From NCBI GenBank assembly GCA_963924555.1, contig OZ004594.1:5611563-5675562 (forward strand): a stretch of 64,000 nt of DNA. Reading direction: 5' to 3'. The notes under the pieces were generated by a model, which made no database searches, had not been told where the DNA came from, and saw nothing but the letters and a program-made list of their open reading frames with translations. Positions 1-10,238 of the stretch are shown one piece after another; the stretch's first letter is position 1; every line of letters starts with the position of its first letter. The translations under genes were made by a program, and so were the position numbers. Origin of the DNA: Crambe crambe. Its lineage: Eukaryota > Porifera > Demospongiae > Poecilosclerida > Crambeidae.

Positions 1-91
1 TCCGTACCATCCTTACTTAGAGAGTACAGAACTCTAGAAAATCCCACAGGCCCTTGTTTTTGAAATACACGTATCTGTGTCTCCCCTTTAG

Positions 92-1865
92 GTGCTAGGT
101 TCTACTATAATCCAGCAAGTATTTGTAGTGGAGTATATTGTGCACAATCTTATGTGTGATGAGTGCCATCGACGAGAAGCTCAAGATTTTTGGAGAGCTG
201 TGGTGCAAGTTAGACAAAAGGTTGGAGTAAATTTACCTGTCCTGGTGAAACAACTAGAATGATCCCTTTCTATTACTAGACTTCACATAAGAGGACATTC
301 ATGTATTTGGAGCAGTCAATCCTTAAATACGAGGCTCATTTGAACACTCTGCGGATAAAAGAGTGTCGTGATGGATTGGATTTCTATTACAGTAGCAAAC
401 AAGCAGCCCGTAAATTGGTTGATTTTCTTACCAATAAGGTTCCATGCAAGTTGAGTGTCCCTCTGTTGTAGTGTTCATACGTTACTCCTATCTCCTTTCA
501 CCATGCAGGTTTAAGACATCCCAGGAACTTGTATCTCATGATATTCACAGTAACAAGTTCCAGTACAAGCACACGTTCAGTGTAGAAATAGTTCCCATTT
601 CTAAAGTAAGTTAATGAAATGCTCTCTATAATACAGTGGTAACTAGTTATGTAATGCTTTGTGTATGTTATAGAATGATCTTGTCTGCTTGCCTTTGAAG
701 TTGGCCCAGTCACTTGGAAACATAGGCCAGGTAGTGGTGTGTACCCATGTGGCTTCGCTGTTGCAGCTGCTAGATCCAACCACATTGCAAGGTACCTGTC
801 ATGAAGGTTCCTGCTGGTGTTATACACACTGTATGTGTACACAGTTGCTGAACTATCTAGTGCTGCTTATTGGAAGTCACCATTCAATGCCTTCTCTGAT
901 GTGCATCAATTGACAGAATTTTTTGTCATACATATTGAAAAGATGGAGTCTGATAGTGCAAAAGAGACAGATAAAGTGAGATTGAATATTGATAGCTGAG
1001 GCTACTACTTGTGGTAACAGGTGAAGGTTCACTTTACCTTGTACATATGCTGGCACACGATACATAAGGGTGTTTTGGCTGATGCATGGATTGTTCCTGT
1101 GGAGGAGCTGGGTCAAACTGACAAACAGCTGCATTGTCGTACTCATTTGGGTCGTATTCTCAAAGATGGGGACACAGCTTGGGGTTTCAATTTTTCCACT
1201 TCAAATTTGAATGACCCCAACATTGACTTAATGAAAACTTCAGCTATCCCTGATGTTGTAAGTCATCATTAATGTGTGGATATAAGAACACAGTGTTAAG
1301 AACGTCCCAATCTTATAGATACTGGTTAAGAAAAGTTATGGTGACAAGCAGAAAAGGCATAAGTTACGGAACTGGAAGTTGAAGCAACTTGATAAGGAAA
1401 TGGAGGTAGTGGCCAGTCAGGAATATGACAGAGACTATACAGAGTTTTTGAATGATTTGGAGGAAGACAAGCACTTCAGACAGAATGTCAAAATTTATTA
1501 TGGTGAGTCCAGTATAATAGTGGTACCCTTCTAGGTTAGAACAGTCTTCATGATGCTGAGAGATCTGTACTTCTTGAAAAAGGGTATTTTTTTTATTGGG
1601 AGGGGTAGCAGCCAGCACTTGGTCCCCCCTTTCAACCAAGAAATCCTTCAGAAAATAAGGACATGGATGTGAGAGGAAGCATCCTCCTTCTATGTATTTC
1701 TCTGCAATATCAATAGCTTGATGCATTATTGTGCAATCTTTAGATCCAGCAGCAAAAGTCAATAGAGAGCATCTTCCAGACATCCCTCAAATTGGCATAG
1801 AAGAAATGCTTCAGGACATGTCACTACAAGATAAACATGAGACTACTTCATCCCTAGGCAACTAA
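92..1865 (+). CDS. NMD3: NMD3, 60S ribosomal subunit export adaptor (5' part missing)
   Basis: The encoded protein is the nuclear export adaptor that bridges the 60S pre-ribosome to the exportin CRM1. The window starts inside an intron, so the N-terminal zinc-binding part lies to the left. Exons read from the sequence: 92-220, 280-449, 509-605, 674-791, 845-975, about 1069-1257 (an in-frame acceptor at 1020/1021 is also possible), 1319-1502 and 1744-1865. Phases join without a stop, giving about 379 residues of a protein that is about 500 aa in other animals. Family landmarks include CDECHRREAQDFWRAVVQVR, GLDFYYSSKQAARK, DIHSNKFQYKHTFSVEIVP, KLAQSLGNIGQ, DKQLHCRTHLG, the basic stretch KRHKLRNWKLKQL, and a short acidic C-terminal tail ending at TAA. 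The gene converges on BCAP31 with 106 bp between stop codons. The exon 1 donor (GTTGGA) is weak but gives the right protein. Confidence 0.96.
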
Positions 1866-1971
1866 TTTCAAATTGTGAATTTTATAATGCACAAATTATA
1901 TTTATTCAGAAAACTGGGGCCAATCACAAATATCTACATTCTATGATTAAAGTTTAGTGGTTTTTGTGGGA

Positions 1972-3587
1972 TTACTTGTCCTTCTTCTGCTCTTGAGAAG
2001 TTTCAACTTTGTCCTGTAGGAAGGGAATACTAATTTAACCTACTTGATATGGTCATGACAATAAATCCTACTTGTAGCTTTTGGTATTCTGAAGAAAGCC
2101 GGTCATATTCTGTGTTTGTGCCTTCGGCTTGTTTCTTTATGGCATCTACCTCAGCTTGACTCTTCTTCAACTCTGGGATTAACAACAATTATTATTACTT
2201 CCATTATGTATTTAGGTTTACTTTTTTGTAGAGTTTCATATTCTTCTTTGGAGTATGTTCCAGCAACCTTAATATCAAAGTGTAAGCATAATACATGATT
2301 ATCAGTAGTCAATGTAAACATACATCTCCTTTGTTATTCTCAAGACGTCTGGCTAATTCGGCATTAGCATTCTGAGCCTGCTTGAGAGTTGCTTGATAGT
2401 TGGCATCCAGAGAAGCATATTGTGACAGCATAGTTACAAGGCGTTTGATGACCCTAAAGATAGTGGGTGACAACAGCATTAGCTATCAGACTACTGTAGG
2501 CATTGGTAATTAAAGTATTGATGCCACAAAAACCCTGTGGCGGACTCTACAGTTCATGCCACTGTATTACAAGTCAAAGTGATAAAAAAAAGCCTATGAA
2601 GGTTTATGTGCAGTTGCATACATGATCGTAGGGTGAAAATTTTCAGTTAAAAAAACAAACAAACCTAAAGTGTAAACTAAATTCCCTTGTCTTTTCATTG
2701 ATCACCAAATTTCACTTATGGGTCCAGCATAACAACACAAATCTCAAGTACACTGAAAACATTGGAATTGAAAATCTGTTCCTTGAAATTTAAGAAGAAG
2801 ATATTCTATTCCCCAGTAGCTTACTTACAACATAAGAAATAGTGCAAATCCAGTAATATAGAAATTCCTTTGACCTTTGCACTCTCGCAATAGCCGATCT
2901 AATTTGGTGTCCAATGTTACAGCAGCTACAGAGTGATCAGGTTTTGAATACTTCATCATTTGCCGAATTGAATCTGAAGGATGTTTAAAAAAAAAAAGAA
3001 GCTTAACTCAATTATGGATTTTAATTAAGGATTGTGATTCACCTAAGAATAAGAAAATGAGAATGACCAAGAGAGTGTAGAATGTCGTTGACCACACTGG
3101 TTGGACTGCTGAAAAAATATGAATGTTGAATATTTTCTTCCACCTGCAAACACAGCATATCAGTGTGATCATGCAGCCACTTTTCTATGGACCATGGCAT
3201 GGGGAATATCCCTTCTGCCCGCTTTCATGATCCTACATAAACTAACTAGATTCTCAAAGGGATAGCATGGTGAAAAAAATTTGCCTGACCACACCTCTTT
3301 CACCTCAATCTATGTATCTTCTACATAGGCGAAAAAATAACTTCAGCTAACTGTAGAATCAAATTTTAGAGATAGTTACGTTGCAAATAAGAAACTATTG
3401 AATTTTCTGGGATGAAACTCAAGCTGGGGCGGGAAATCTCGGACCCTTCGTGAGACTACCTCTGTGTATAAAACCCTAATGTTTAAATGTCTTACAGGGA
3501 TGGTTTCAAAAGTGGGAGGATAAGTAGCAAAGTCACCACCACTTCAGCGTAGAGAAAAGAAGAAACTACAACCCACTGGAGTGTCAT
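1972..3587 (-). CDS. BCAP31: BCAP31/BAP31-like ER membrane chaperone
   Basis: This is an ER membrane protein of the BAP29/BAP31 family, which escorts membrane proteins out of the ER and takes part in ER-associated quality control. Seven exons in transcript order: 3587-3496, 3143-3043, 2973-2829, 2453-2324, 2267-2222, 2172-2072, 2013-1972. The total is 657 nt, encoding 218 aa. The start MTLQWVVVSSFLYAEVV matches the family N-terminus and forms the first membrane segment. A second segment lies in VWSTTFYTLLVILIFLFL and a third in RNFYITGFALFLML. The cytosolic half is a coiled coil. The protein ends in KKDK, which fits a KKXX ER-retrieval signal. The 46-bp exon 5 was needed to keep phase. A GC-rich stretch just upstream (3636-3687) is the likely promoter. 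The CCNF stop codon lies only 148 bp upstream on the same strand. Confidence 0.96.
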
Positions 3588-3635
3588 ACTGGAGGCCTCT
3601 GAATTTCGTTCGGTACTGATCGCTTAATTACTCAG

Positions 3636-3687
3636 CTATGGCCGCCGCGCCGCCGGCCGGCTAGCTTTATAGCCGCGCCGCGGTAAC
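3636..3687. promoter_or_regulatory. GC-rich island upstream of BCAP31
   Basis: A short run of GCC/GCG repeats (gccgccgcgccgccggccgg and gccgcgccgcgg) stands out in AT-rich sequence 50-100 bp upstream of the BCAP31 start codon. CpG-rich patches at other gene starts in this window (LLGL/RPF1, DAZAP2-like/USP22) suggest it is the core promoter. No specific factor site is claimed. Confidence 0.5.
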
Positions 3688-3735
3688 GTGGCAAAATTCG
3701 AGTTTACTACGTGTATGTGTGCTGAATGAAATTCA

Positions 3736-6700
3736 TTACACCAGATTATTTATTTCAACTAATACTCTCTGACTACAACAATCCCTAGTACCATCATGAA
3801 CTTTGCTATGCTTTTTAGACTTCAAACACATATTTTCAGAATCACTGCTTCTCGAGCACTCTAGTGTTTGATTCTTCACTTCTGAGTAAGTTGACTTGTC
3901 AATTTTAGGACAATTGTCCAACGTCTTCTGTCCCATAAAATCATTTTCACAAACACAATCAATAGAAGATACAAGTTTGGAGTTGTCATTTTCTGAAATT
4001 GAGGATCCACAAATGTGCAGCTTGCTGCAATTTGAATGAGTAGATGAGAGGTTAGCATTGATTTGATTGTCATCACAAACTTCCTGAGTGTCCAAACCAT
4101 CTTGAACAACTGTTGGAGCTACTTTAGGGGTGCATCGGCAAGGCTGGGCAGAAGAAAGTGAAAGGTCACTAGATATAAATTCATCACTTTGGAAGTAGTA
4201 CTTGAGATTATGATTAAAAATCTTCTTCACATCCTCATACGCAATTATGGGGTATTGACTGACACAGCCTAACTCACTACTCCTGTACCTGGAGAAAATG
4301 ATGACATAATATTATGTAGATTAATTTTCATTAGGCTAACCCCATGTGTGCACCTAACATGACATTTAAAAATAGAGAGCTGGATTTGAATGGGTAAAAA
4401 AAAAAATTAAAAAAAAAAAAAGGGTATACTGACAAGGCAAGAGAACATGCAATCATGGACAAAATTAACCGATGCAATCGAGCTCCATTTGAATGCAGAA
4501 TAAGGTATTGATCAACAATTATGTAAGACCAGGAGCAGATGTATTCATTCCTCCACACTATGCATAGGATAGGCCCAATATACCAGTATACCACATAAAC
4601 TGTACCTGTGAACTACTGCTTCAAGTTTAATTGAACGGTTATCTGTCACAGTGTGCTTGTCTGTGAGACAATGCTCATAGATAGCCATACAGCATTCCTG
4701 GAGGTCCATAATGGAGAGTCCGGTGTACTCAGTAAGATAAGAGGGCCAGGGGCAATCTAATACAGAAAAATACACAGCATTGTGGCTAGAGGGGTGGCTA
4801 CTGTTATTACTAACCATAGTTCAAGAGTATTCTAGCCAGTAAAAAAGAGGATGCTGCCAAATGAGCAGCAGTGTAAGAACCAAAAATGAGGTGATGAATC
4901 AAACTTTCCGAGAGATAGTATGCCATATGACGAACAAGACTGTCAGCACCAACTAAGTCAAAGAAAATCTCCATGTAGTTGGGAATAAGCACTCTCTGCA
5001 AGGAAAAGATACTTAATATTTAATCGTACCTAAAATATCAAATACCACCTTAACTTTGCCCCTGAACACAGCCAATAGTTCTCCAGTCATTCTGACCACT
5101 TCATCATATCTGTAAGTTTTTTCAGTCAGCCAGGACGCTTCACGGACTGTTAAAATAAATTCACTAGTCCAGCGGGAAGAAAGGAGAAGAGCAGATATTC
5201 CAAGGAGCTGCAAATGTGAACGGTTGATTTGACGGAGCTGAAGGTAACGATCGATGAGATTAATAGCAAAATGAACTGTAAGTGGTGAGAATTCCTTCAT
5301 GCCAGCAACTTCAACTACCCAGTCAATCAAGATATACCTACAAATCATGTATATAGTTTAGGTATACAAAAGGTTGGCTTATCATATTTTGCATGGATGG
5401 ATCAAAGGAGCGGTACCGTGCTATATCCTTCATACAGCACCGTTTTTAAATAGGCTGTGCTGTATGAAACTCGTACAGTTCAGCCCATACAGCACAGTGC
5501 TGCATGCATGCAATTGCACAAAGCACAACTGATCAGGCTATGCACCAATCAGAACACGCTAGAACAGGATGCGTTGGGTTGTGGTTTCCAAATAGTGTGA
5601 TTATTGACCAAAAAATTTAATCAAGACTCAATGAATATCATTAAAATTGTAAAAAGTGACAAAAAATTGATAAGGAGAAAATTACATCTCCTATAATGGA
5701 TTCTCAGGAAATTAGTCCAACTGTACCATGAACATTAACTTGATTGACACTATACCATTTGCAGTATTTATTATTTATTATTATTAATTTTTTTTATTAT
5801 TTTTTTTGGGGGGGGGGAGCTTAACATTCCCAATCAACATCATCAATCATAGTCATCACGATTGATTTATCACCAGTGTGGTACAGCTCCTTTCAAGGCA
5901 CAATATAGCACTCGGCTTCGCCTCGTGCTATATTGGCCTCTTGACCACACTTCTCGTGCTATATTACACATAATAGCACTCCCTCCAGTATAACTATTAC
6001 AAATATTGTAGCCAATGTGATAAGATAGACTGTATGAGTATGAGGCTTTTTTTTTTTTCAAAAGCAAATAATAATAATAATAGTGCTTGCATATATAAGG
6101 GTTTATGGGATTGGAAAGCAATCTATTCCTTGAGAAAGATCGTAGTTTTACCACCCTAGAGACAATATAATTATGTCAGCTAGTACAAAAACTAACCATT
6201 CCATGTAGCTAAAATTTACCTGCCCCTTAGAACAATTGATTCTATCATGTGTGAGAGGAATCATAGTCCCATTAGCCACTACAGTAGTATTTGTAGCTGA
6301 ACTAAAACCCTCAACACATGCGCAAGGGTTATAGTACTCAATTGGTATGTATATTTTGTGTGTGTATCTGTTATGCAGCCTGTAGTGATTAGAGTGCTCC
6401 AATGTCTATCTAGATGATACTCTTCAGTGCTTAAATTGAGCCGGTTTTTGGATAAAGGCTTTATTCCTGAAAGAAGGCAAGCCTGTACTACATCCATTAT
6501 ATGGACACACACGCTCACTATTGTATGTTTGTTATCTGGACCAATCTACAGGTAGCTCTCTGTCTGTCTAGCAGGAGTGTTTTAATTACGTAGCTATATA
6601 GCTATTATTTGCTTCTACAGTAGTCTAGTGCATGTATCGATCCATCCTACCGTACGCTTTTATAGAGTGCACCTCTAGGCCATAGTATTTTTACATGCAC

Positions 6701-7115
6701 ATGCAGGCACTGATGATTGCTGGGGATTCAAAATGAGAATGTGGAATGAATGCTTCTTGTCAACTAAGCTGACAGACGGTGCTTGCTCAATGATATGGAA
6801 TGCACATGCCAATTATAGATGATTCAAATGTAGACTGTTGTACTCAATATCTCCTGTTCAATATCTGCATACTATAAATGATGCATTGTATGCATTCACT
6901 CTTAGTAGCTTTGTATAACAGCAGACATTGTGCCTTATGTGTGCGCTGAGGGTTAGCACCTTAAGGCATCTATGCCCTAGTATATTTACTGTCATTGCCT
7001 CAGTTGTTAATTGGAGTGCACATGATCCATTTTCAATCCCATTTAGATACACAAAGAAAGGGGGGAAAAGATGGGGAAAAAACAAGAAAATGTCATGGAA
7101 TAATGCTTGCATTAG

Positions 7116-7153
<38 letters not shown>

Positions 7154-10146
7154 AAGATTCTGTCCAAGAAAATGTCATGAAAGAGACACATGGTCAATTT
7201 GATTACCATACACATCATGTTTTCAAGGCTCGAATTACCTACAATACTACACTGGTGTATAAGATCCTGTAATGCTTACATACTATGCTATGGTAGAGAA
7301 CTACCTGGACTTTGATTTCAGCCAACACTTTATAATGGGTTGGCTAGGTTCAGTCTTCATGGAGACTAAGCACTACTTTAGGGAGCAAGCTAGTACAACC
7401 AATGATAGCAAGCTAGAGCATGTACATAATTCTGATCATACAAAGATGCCAGCTACTCCTACTGTACTATGGCATATATAAAAACAAAAAAAAACACTAA
7501 ACTTTGACCCTAGTACATGCAAGTAATACAACCCTGGCATATTAATTATGTATAATGAGAGCTGGACATTAATTTTGTGTGGATATAGAAATTAATATGC
7601 CAAATATGACTTGTAAGTTTATAACCCTGGATAAAGAATGTCATCCCCCCACATTATACCTGACAGTGTGTGATATACAACCTTGCAGCTTGAGCTGTTC
7701 TTCCAAAAAAATAGGACGAGCACTACTAATGACTTGTTTGATGTAGCCACAAGCCTGGGTACTGGAAACACCACCAAATAACCCTTGAGAATAAGCACGA
7801 CAAAGTTCTATTTGTGCCTCCCAATAGGAGGGGATTGACAAAATAATCTTTCTAAGCTGACGCAGAACTCCAAACTCATCATTGAGAATCTGCATGTGTA
7901 AATACAAACTGGCATAATCTTAGTTCATAACAAGCAGATTGCAGGCTTACTCACATTTGGTTTTTGCTTTATTTTCCATTCCTCTAAGGCTGAATAGGGA
8001 CAAGAAAGGGATACACCTCTCTCAAAGAGCTTAGTGATAGAAGAAGAAGACTGATCCAGGACTGAGCTGTCAGATCCTCTATGAAATGATAATGCCTTGC
8101 CCACAGAATACTGTATCCCTGGAATCCTTGTGTCCTGATAAAATTTTTGGTGCATGATTTTATGCTGCAAGTTTCAAACTAATACTACATCAGGGGCAAT
8201 TACATATAACAGAATAAATGTCAAGGCAGTTTGGCTGACCATTTTCCTATTGGTGGTCTGACACTAATTACATTAAAAAGAGCAGGTTGTTTTGAATTTA
8301 ATTCACATCAAATATCAGGTCAACTGCAACTAAGGCCATGGTAGCTATAATGCGTTTAGCTACATCTATATATACACAACTGCACTTTAAAATTCTATCA
8401 TTCCACAATTAGCTATAATTGTACTCACATCTTCTGCATATATCTTCATGTGGTAACACACGCAAGCTTTACAGCATTTATTATTAGAAGCCCAGGGTGG
8501 TCTGAACAGAACCCATGAGAATGGTTGAGAATAAGGGGTAAGCCTTTCAGCATGTAAGAGACACTCACTGGCCTTTATACCATTGTATGCATCAAGTGTA
8601 CCTTTATCTATTCCATCAGGCACTAAGAATCAAGAAAAGGATAGAAGGATACTTCATATTGTACAAATTAATGCACTCACTTCCTTCACTGTATAGATAA
8701 GCCACTGCTAGCACTATCAGGGCCTCCACATTGCCACAGTCAGCAGCCCTAAGAAGAAATGAGCAAACTTATCACTGCACCATAGATCATTCACTTACAT
8801 CACTGCCTAGCACAGTGCATTTTTTTACATTAGCTAGCAACTTTAGGGGGGAAAGCACCATGCTGAACAAGTTTCATATACACCGTTCACTTAGATAACA
8901 TGTTGGCTACTCCTTAGCTACTTTCCATTAGTGTTTGTCAACTCAGCAGTTACTCAACCAATGGGACATAAGTTATTTAGACACCCTCAGGTCCTTAGTA
9001 GCACCCTCGCTGCACTCTGGGATGCTACAGCTTCGGGCCTTCGGGTGTCTAAATAACCCCTTGGTCTTGTTGTCTAACTTATATTTATATACCTTTGAAA
9101 AATGGGCCTACTGCTGTCAGATACCCAATGCCCTTGCAGTGTTGCTTGTGCCCACAGGAATCTAGAATCCTCATCATCCACCAACTTTTGCAACCTGGAA
9201 CATACCTAGAGGGTACAATCAAATAATAAAATACCCAATCAGCAAAAGTATCCAATCATCAAGTCATCTCTGATTCAAGAAATAATAGTAAACTAGACTA
9301 CACTATGAATCTACCACGAAGCTGGTTGGTCAATTTGCAAGGCCAACAGACTTCAGCTTGCAATTCACATCATTGCGATGCATTTTTCGGTCACAAATAA
9401 TGTTTGGGTAATTCCAGTCAGGGAATGAGAATTGATAGTAACTACAGAGTTTTTGAACCACAAGAAAAATTATTCTGCTATGTAGTTCACTTGGCAACAT
9501 TTGGGTTGAATGATTGGCATACATGTAGCTGCCTTGTTTCCTGTTGGCAGAGGAATGTTTACAGTAGGACTGTTAGTCAAATTTCAGACCTTTGTATATA
9601 GCTGCTAAGACAAAGCAAGCAGGCAGCTCATAGTTGTGAGGCTACTAACTACTTGTATAGCTAAAGATTAGATACAGAGGAAATAGCTATTGCACAAGTC
9701 TTTCAGGACATAAATCATTGTGTGTGTGTCTTGTGAGTCAGATCATTTACCAATTGTGTGACAGATAACTGCAATATTGAAAAGCTAGCCATTTACTGGC
9801 TGCAGATTTTAAATACTGATGTTGGAAAATCTTTTTAGGACATAGCAGTCATGAAGAGTCACCGGGGAGTATTTTTACTTCCCTAATAGGATTAGTGATA
9901 CAACGCTAGCCAGCTAGCTATTACTGGCCTATTGTGCTAAGTAGCTAGCAGTAACAGTCTAGCACAGATAGTTTAAATAATTATACCGGTAAGCCAAGCT
10001 AGCATGAGTGAACTCACCAAACGGACATTAGCAAGGTCTCGTAAAGGAAGATAACTTAGTACTAGGCTAGTAACTTCATCCGGGACTGATAGTAAGCAGT
10101 AAGAATGATCAGACATTGAGACCATAGATGTTGAGACTGAAGACAT
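3736..10146 (-). CDS. CCNF: Cyclin F (F-box cyclin, SCF substrate receptor)
   Basis: Cyclin F is the substrate receptor of an SCF ubiquitin ligase acting on cell-cycle and DNA-repair proteins, and it does not need a CDK. Ten exons in transcript order: 10146-10018, 9205-9093, 8748-8681, 8622-8429, 8164-7955, 7889-7660, 5337-5049, 4995-4815, 4756-4606, 4288-3736. They total 2118 nt and encode 705 aa (human about 786). The F-box is near residues 18-60 (SVPDEVTSLVLSYLPLRDLA). A middle region with the family signature PFSWVLFRPPWASNNKCCKA follows. The cyclin N-box starts near residue 315 with RYILIDWVVEVAGMKEF, which keeps the RxL-docking MRxIL-type motif as VRYIL, and a cyclin C-box follows. The C-terminal ~180 residues are Ser-rich, as in the PEST-like tail of the family. 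The start codon at 10146 is chosen because upstream in-frame codons are not ATG. The gene is head to head with UBFD1. Intron 6 (2.3 kb) holds hairpins and a GA microsatellite. Confidence 0.96.
5429..5468. repeat. Inverted repeat, 12-bp arms
   Basis: TTCATACAGCAC at 5429-5440 and GTGCTGTATGAA at 5457-5468 are perfect reverse complements around a 16-nt spacer. Degenerate further copies of atacagcac/gtgctatat flank it (5415-5425 and about 5490-5505). Confidence 0.75.
5875..5951. repeat. Long imperfect hairpin with TTCG loop
   Basis: The outer arms AGTGTGGT (5875-5882) and ACCACACT (5944-5951) and the inner arms CAATATAGCAC (5901-5911) and GTGCTATATTG (5925-5935) are complementary. The tip is CTCGGCTTCGCCTC. 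A third copy of GTGCTATATT follows at 5956. The structure is clear by eye; its origin (MITE remnant or satellite unit) is unknown. Confidence 0.75.
7121..7150. repeat. (GA)15 microsatellite
   Basis: Uninterrupted GA dinucleotides lie inside CCNF intron 6. The apparent ORFs that cross it are artefacts of the repeat. Confidence 0.95.
8972..9057. repeat. Hairpin repeat, family H copy A (CCNF intron 2)
   Basis: The arms GTTATTTAGACACCC (8972-8986) and GGGTGTCTAAATAAC (9043-9057) are perfectly complementary over 15 bp. The core contains ACCCTCAGGTCCTTAGTAG, then TGCTACAGC and GCCTTCGGGT. The core matches copies B (56247-56336) and C (55674-55740), but the outer stem sequence is private to this copy. 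The hairpin ends only 35 bp from CCNF exon 2. Confidence 0.8.
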
Positions 10147-10238
10147 TTTCAGATTTTGAAAAGCGCGCACCAATTAAGAAGCGCGCGCATGCCCAACTCA
10201 CTAGTTTAAACTTCGAACTTTTTGAACATGTGGCATTG
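10147..10238. promoter_or_regulatory. Bidirectional CCNF/UBFD1 promoter
   Basis: Only 92 bp separate the CCNF and UBFD1 start codons. The gap holds a CCAAT box at 10170-10174 between two GCGCGC blocks (10163-10168 and 10181-10188), in an otherwise AT-rich sequence. Transcription starts cannot be located from sequence, so both 5' UTRs must be short or overlap this element. Confidence 0.65.

Larger units (their letters stand above)
5338..7659. other. CCNF intron 6, no gene; hairpins and GA microsatellite
   Basis: This 2.3-kb intron contains two hairpin-forming sequences (5429-5468 and 5875-5951), poly-T/poly-G tracts near 5788-5818, and a GA dinucleotide run (7121-7150). ORFs here are short and have no recognisable protein similarity. 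Confidence 0.7.

Noticed and set aside
1364-1783. 139-codon minus-strand ORF across NMD3 exons 7-8
   Set aside because: The plus strand is clearly coding for NMD3 here; the antisense frame has no similarity.
9330-9524. 64-codon minus-strand ORF between CCNF exons 1 and 2
   Set aside because: CCNF exon 1 joins 9205-9093 in phase with a family-like sequence; this ORF has no similarity and is intronic.
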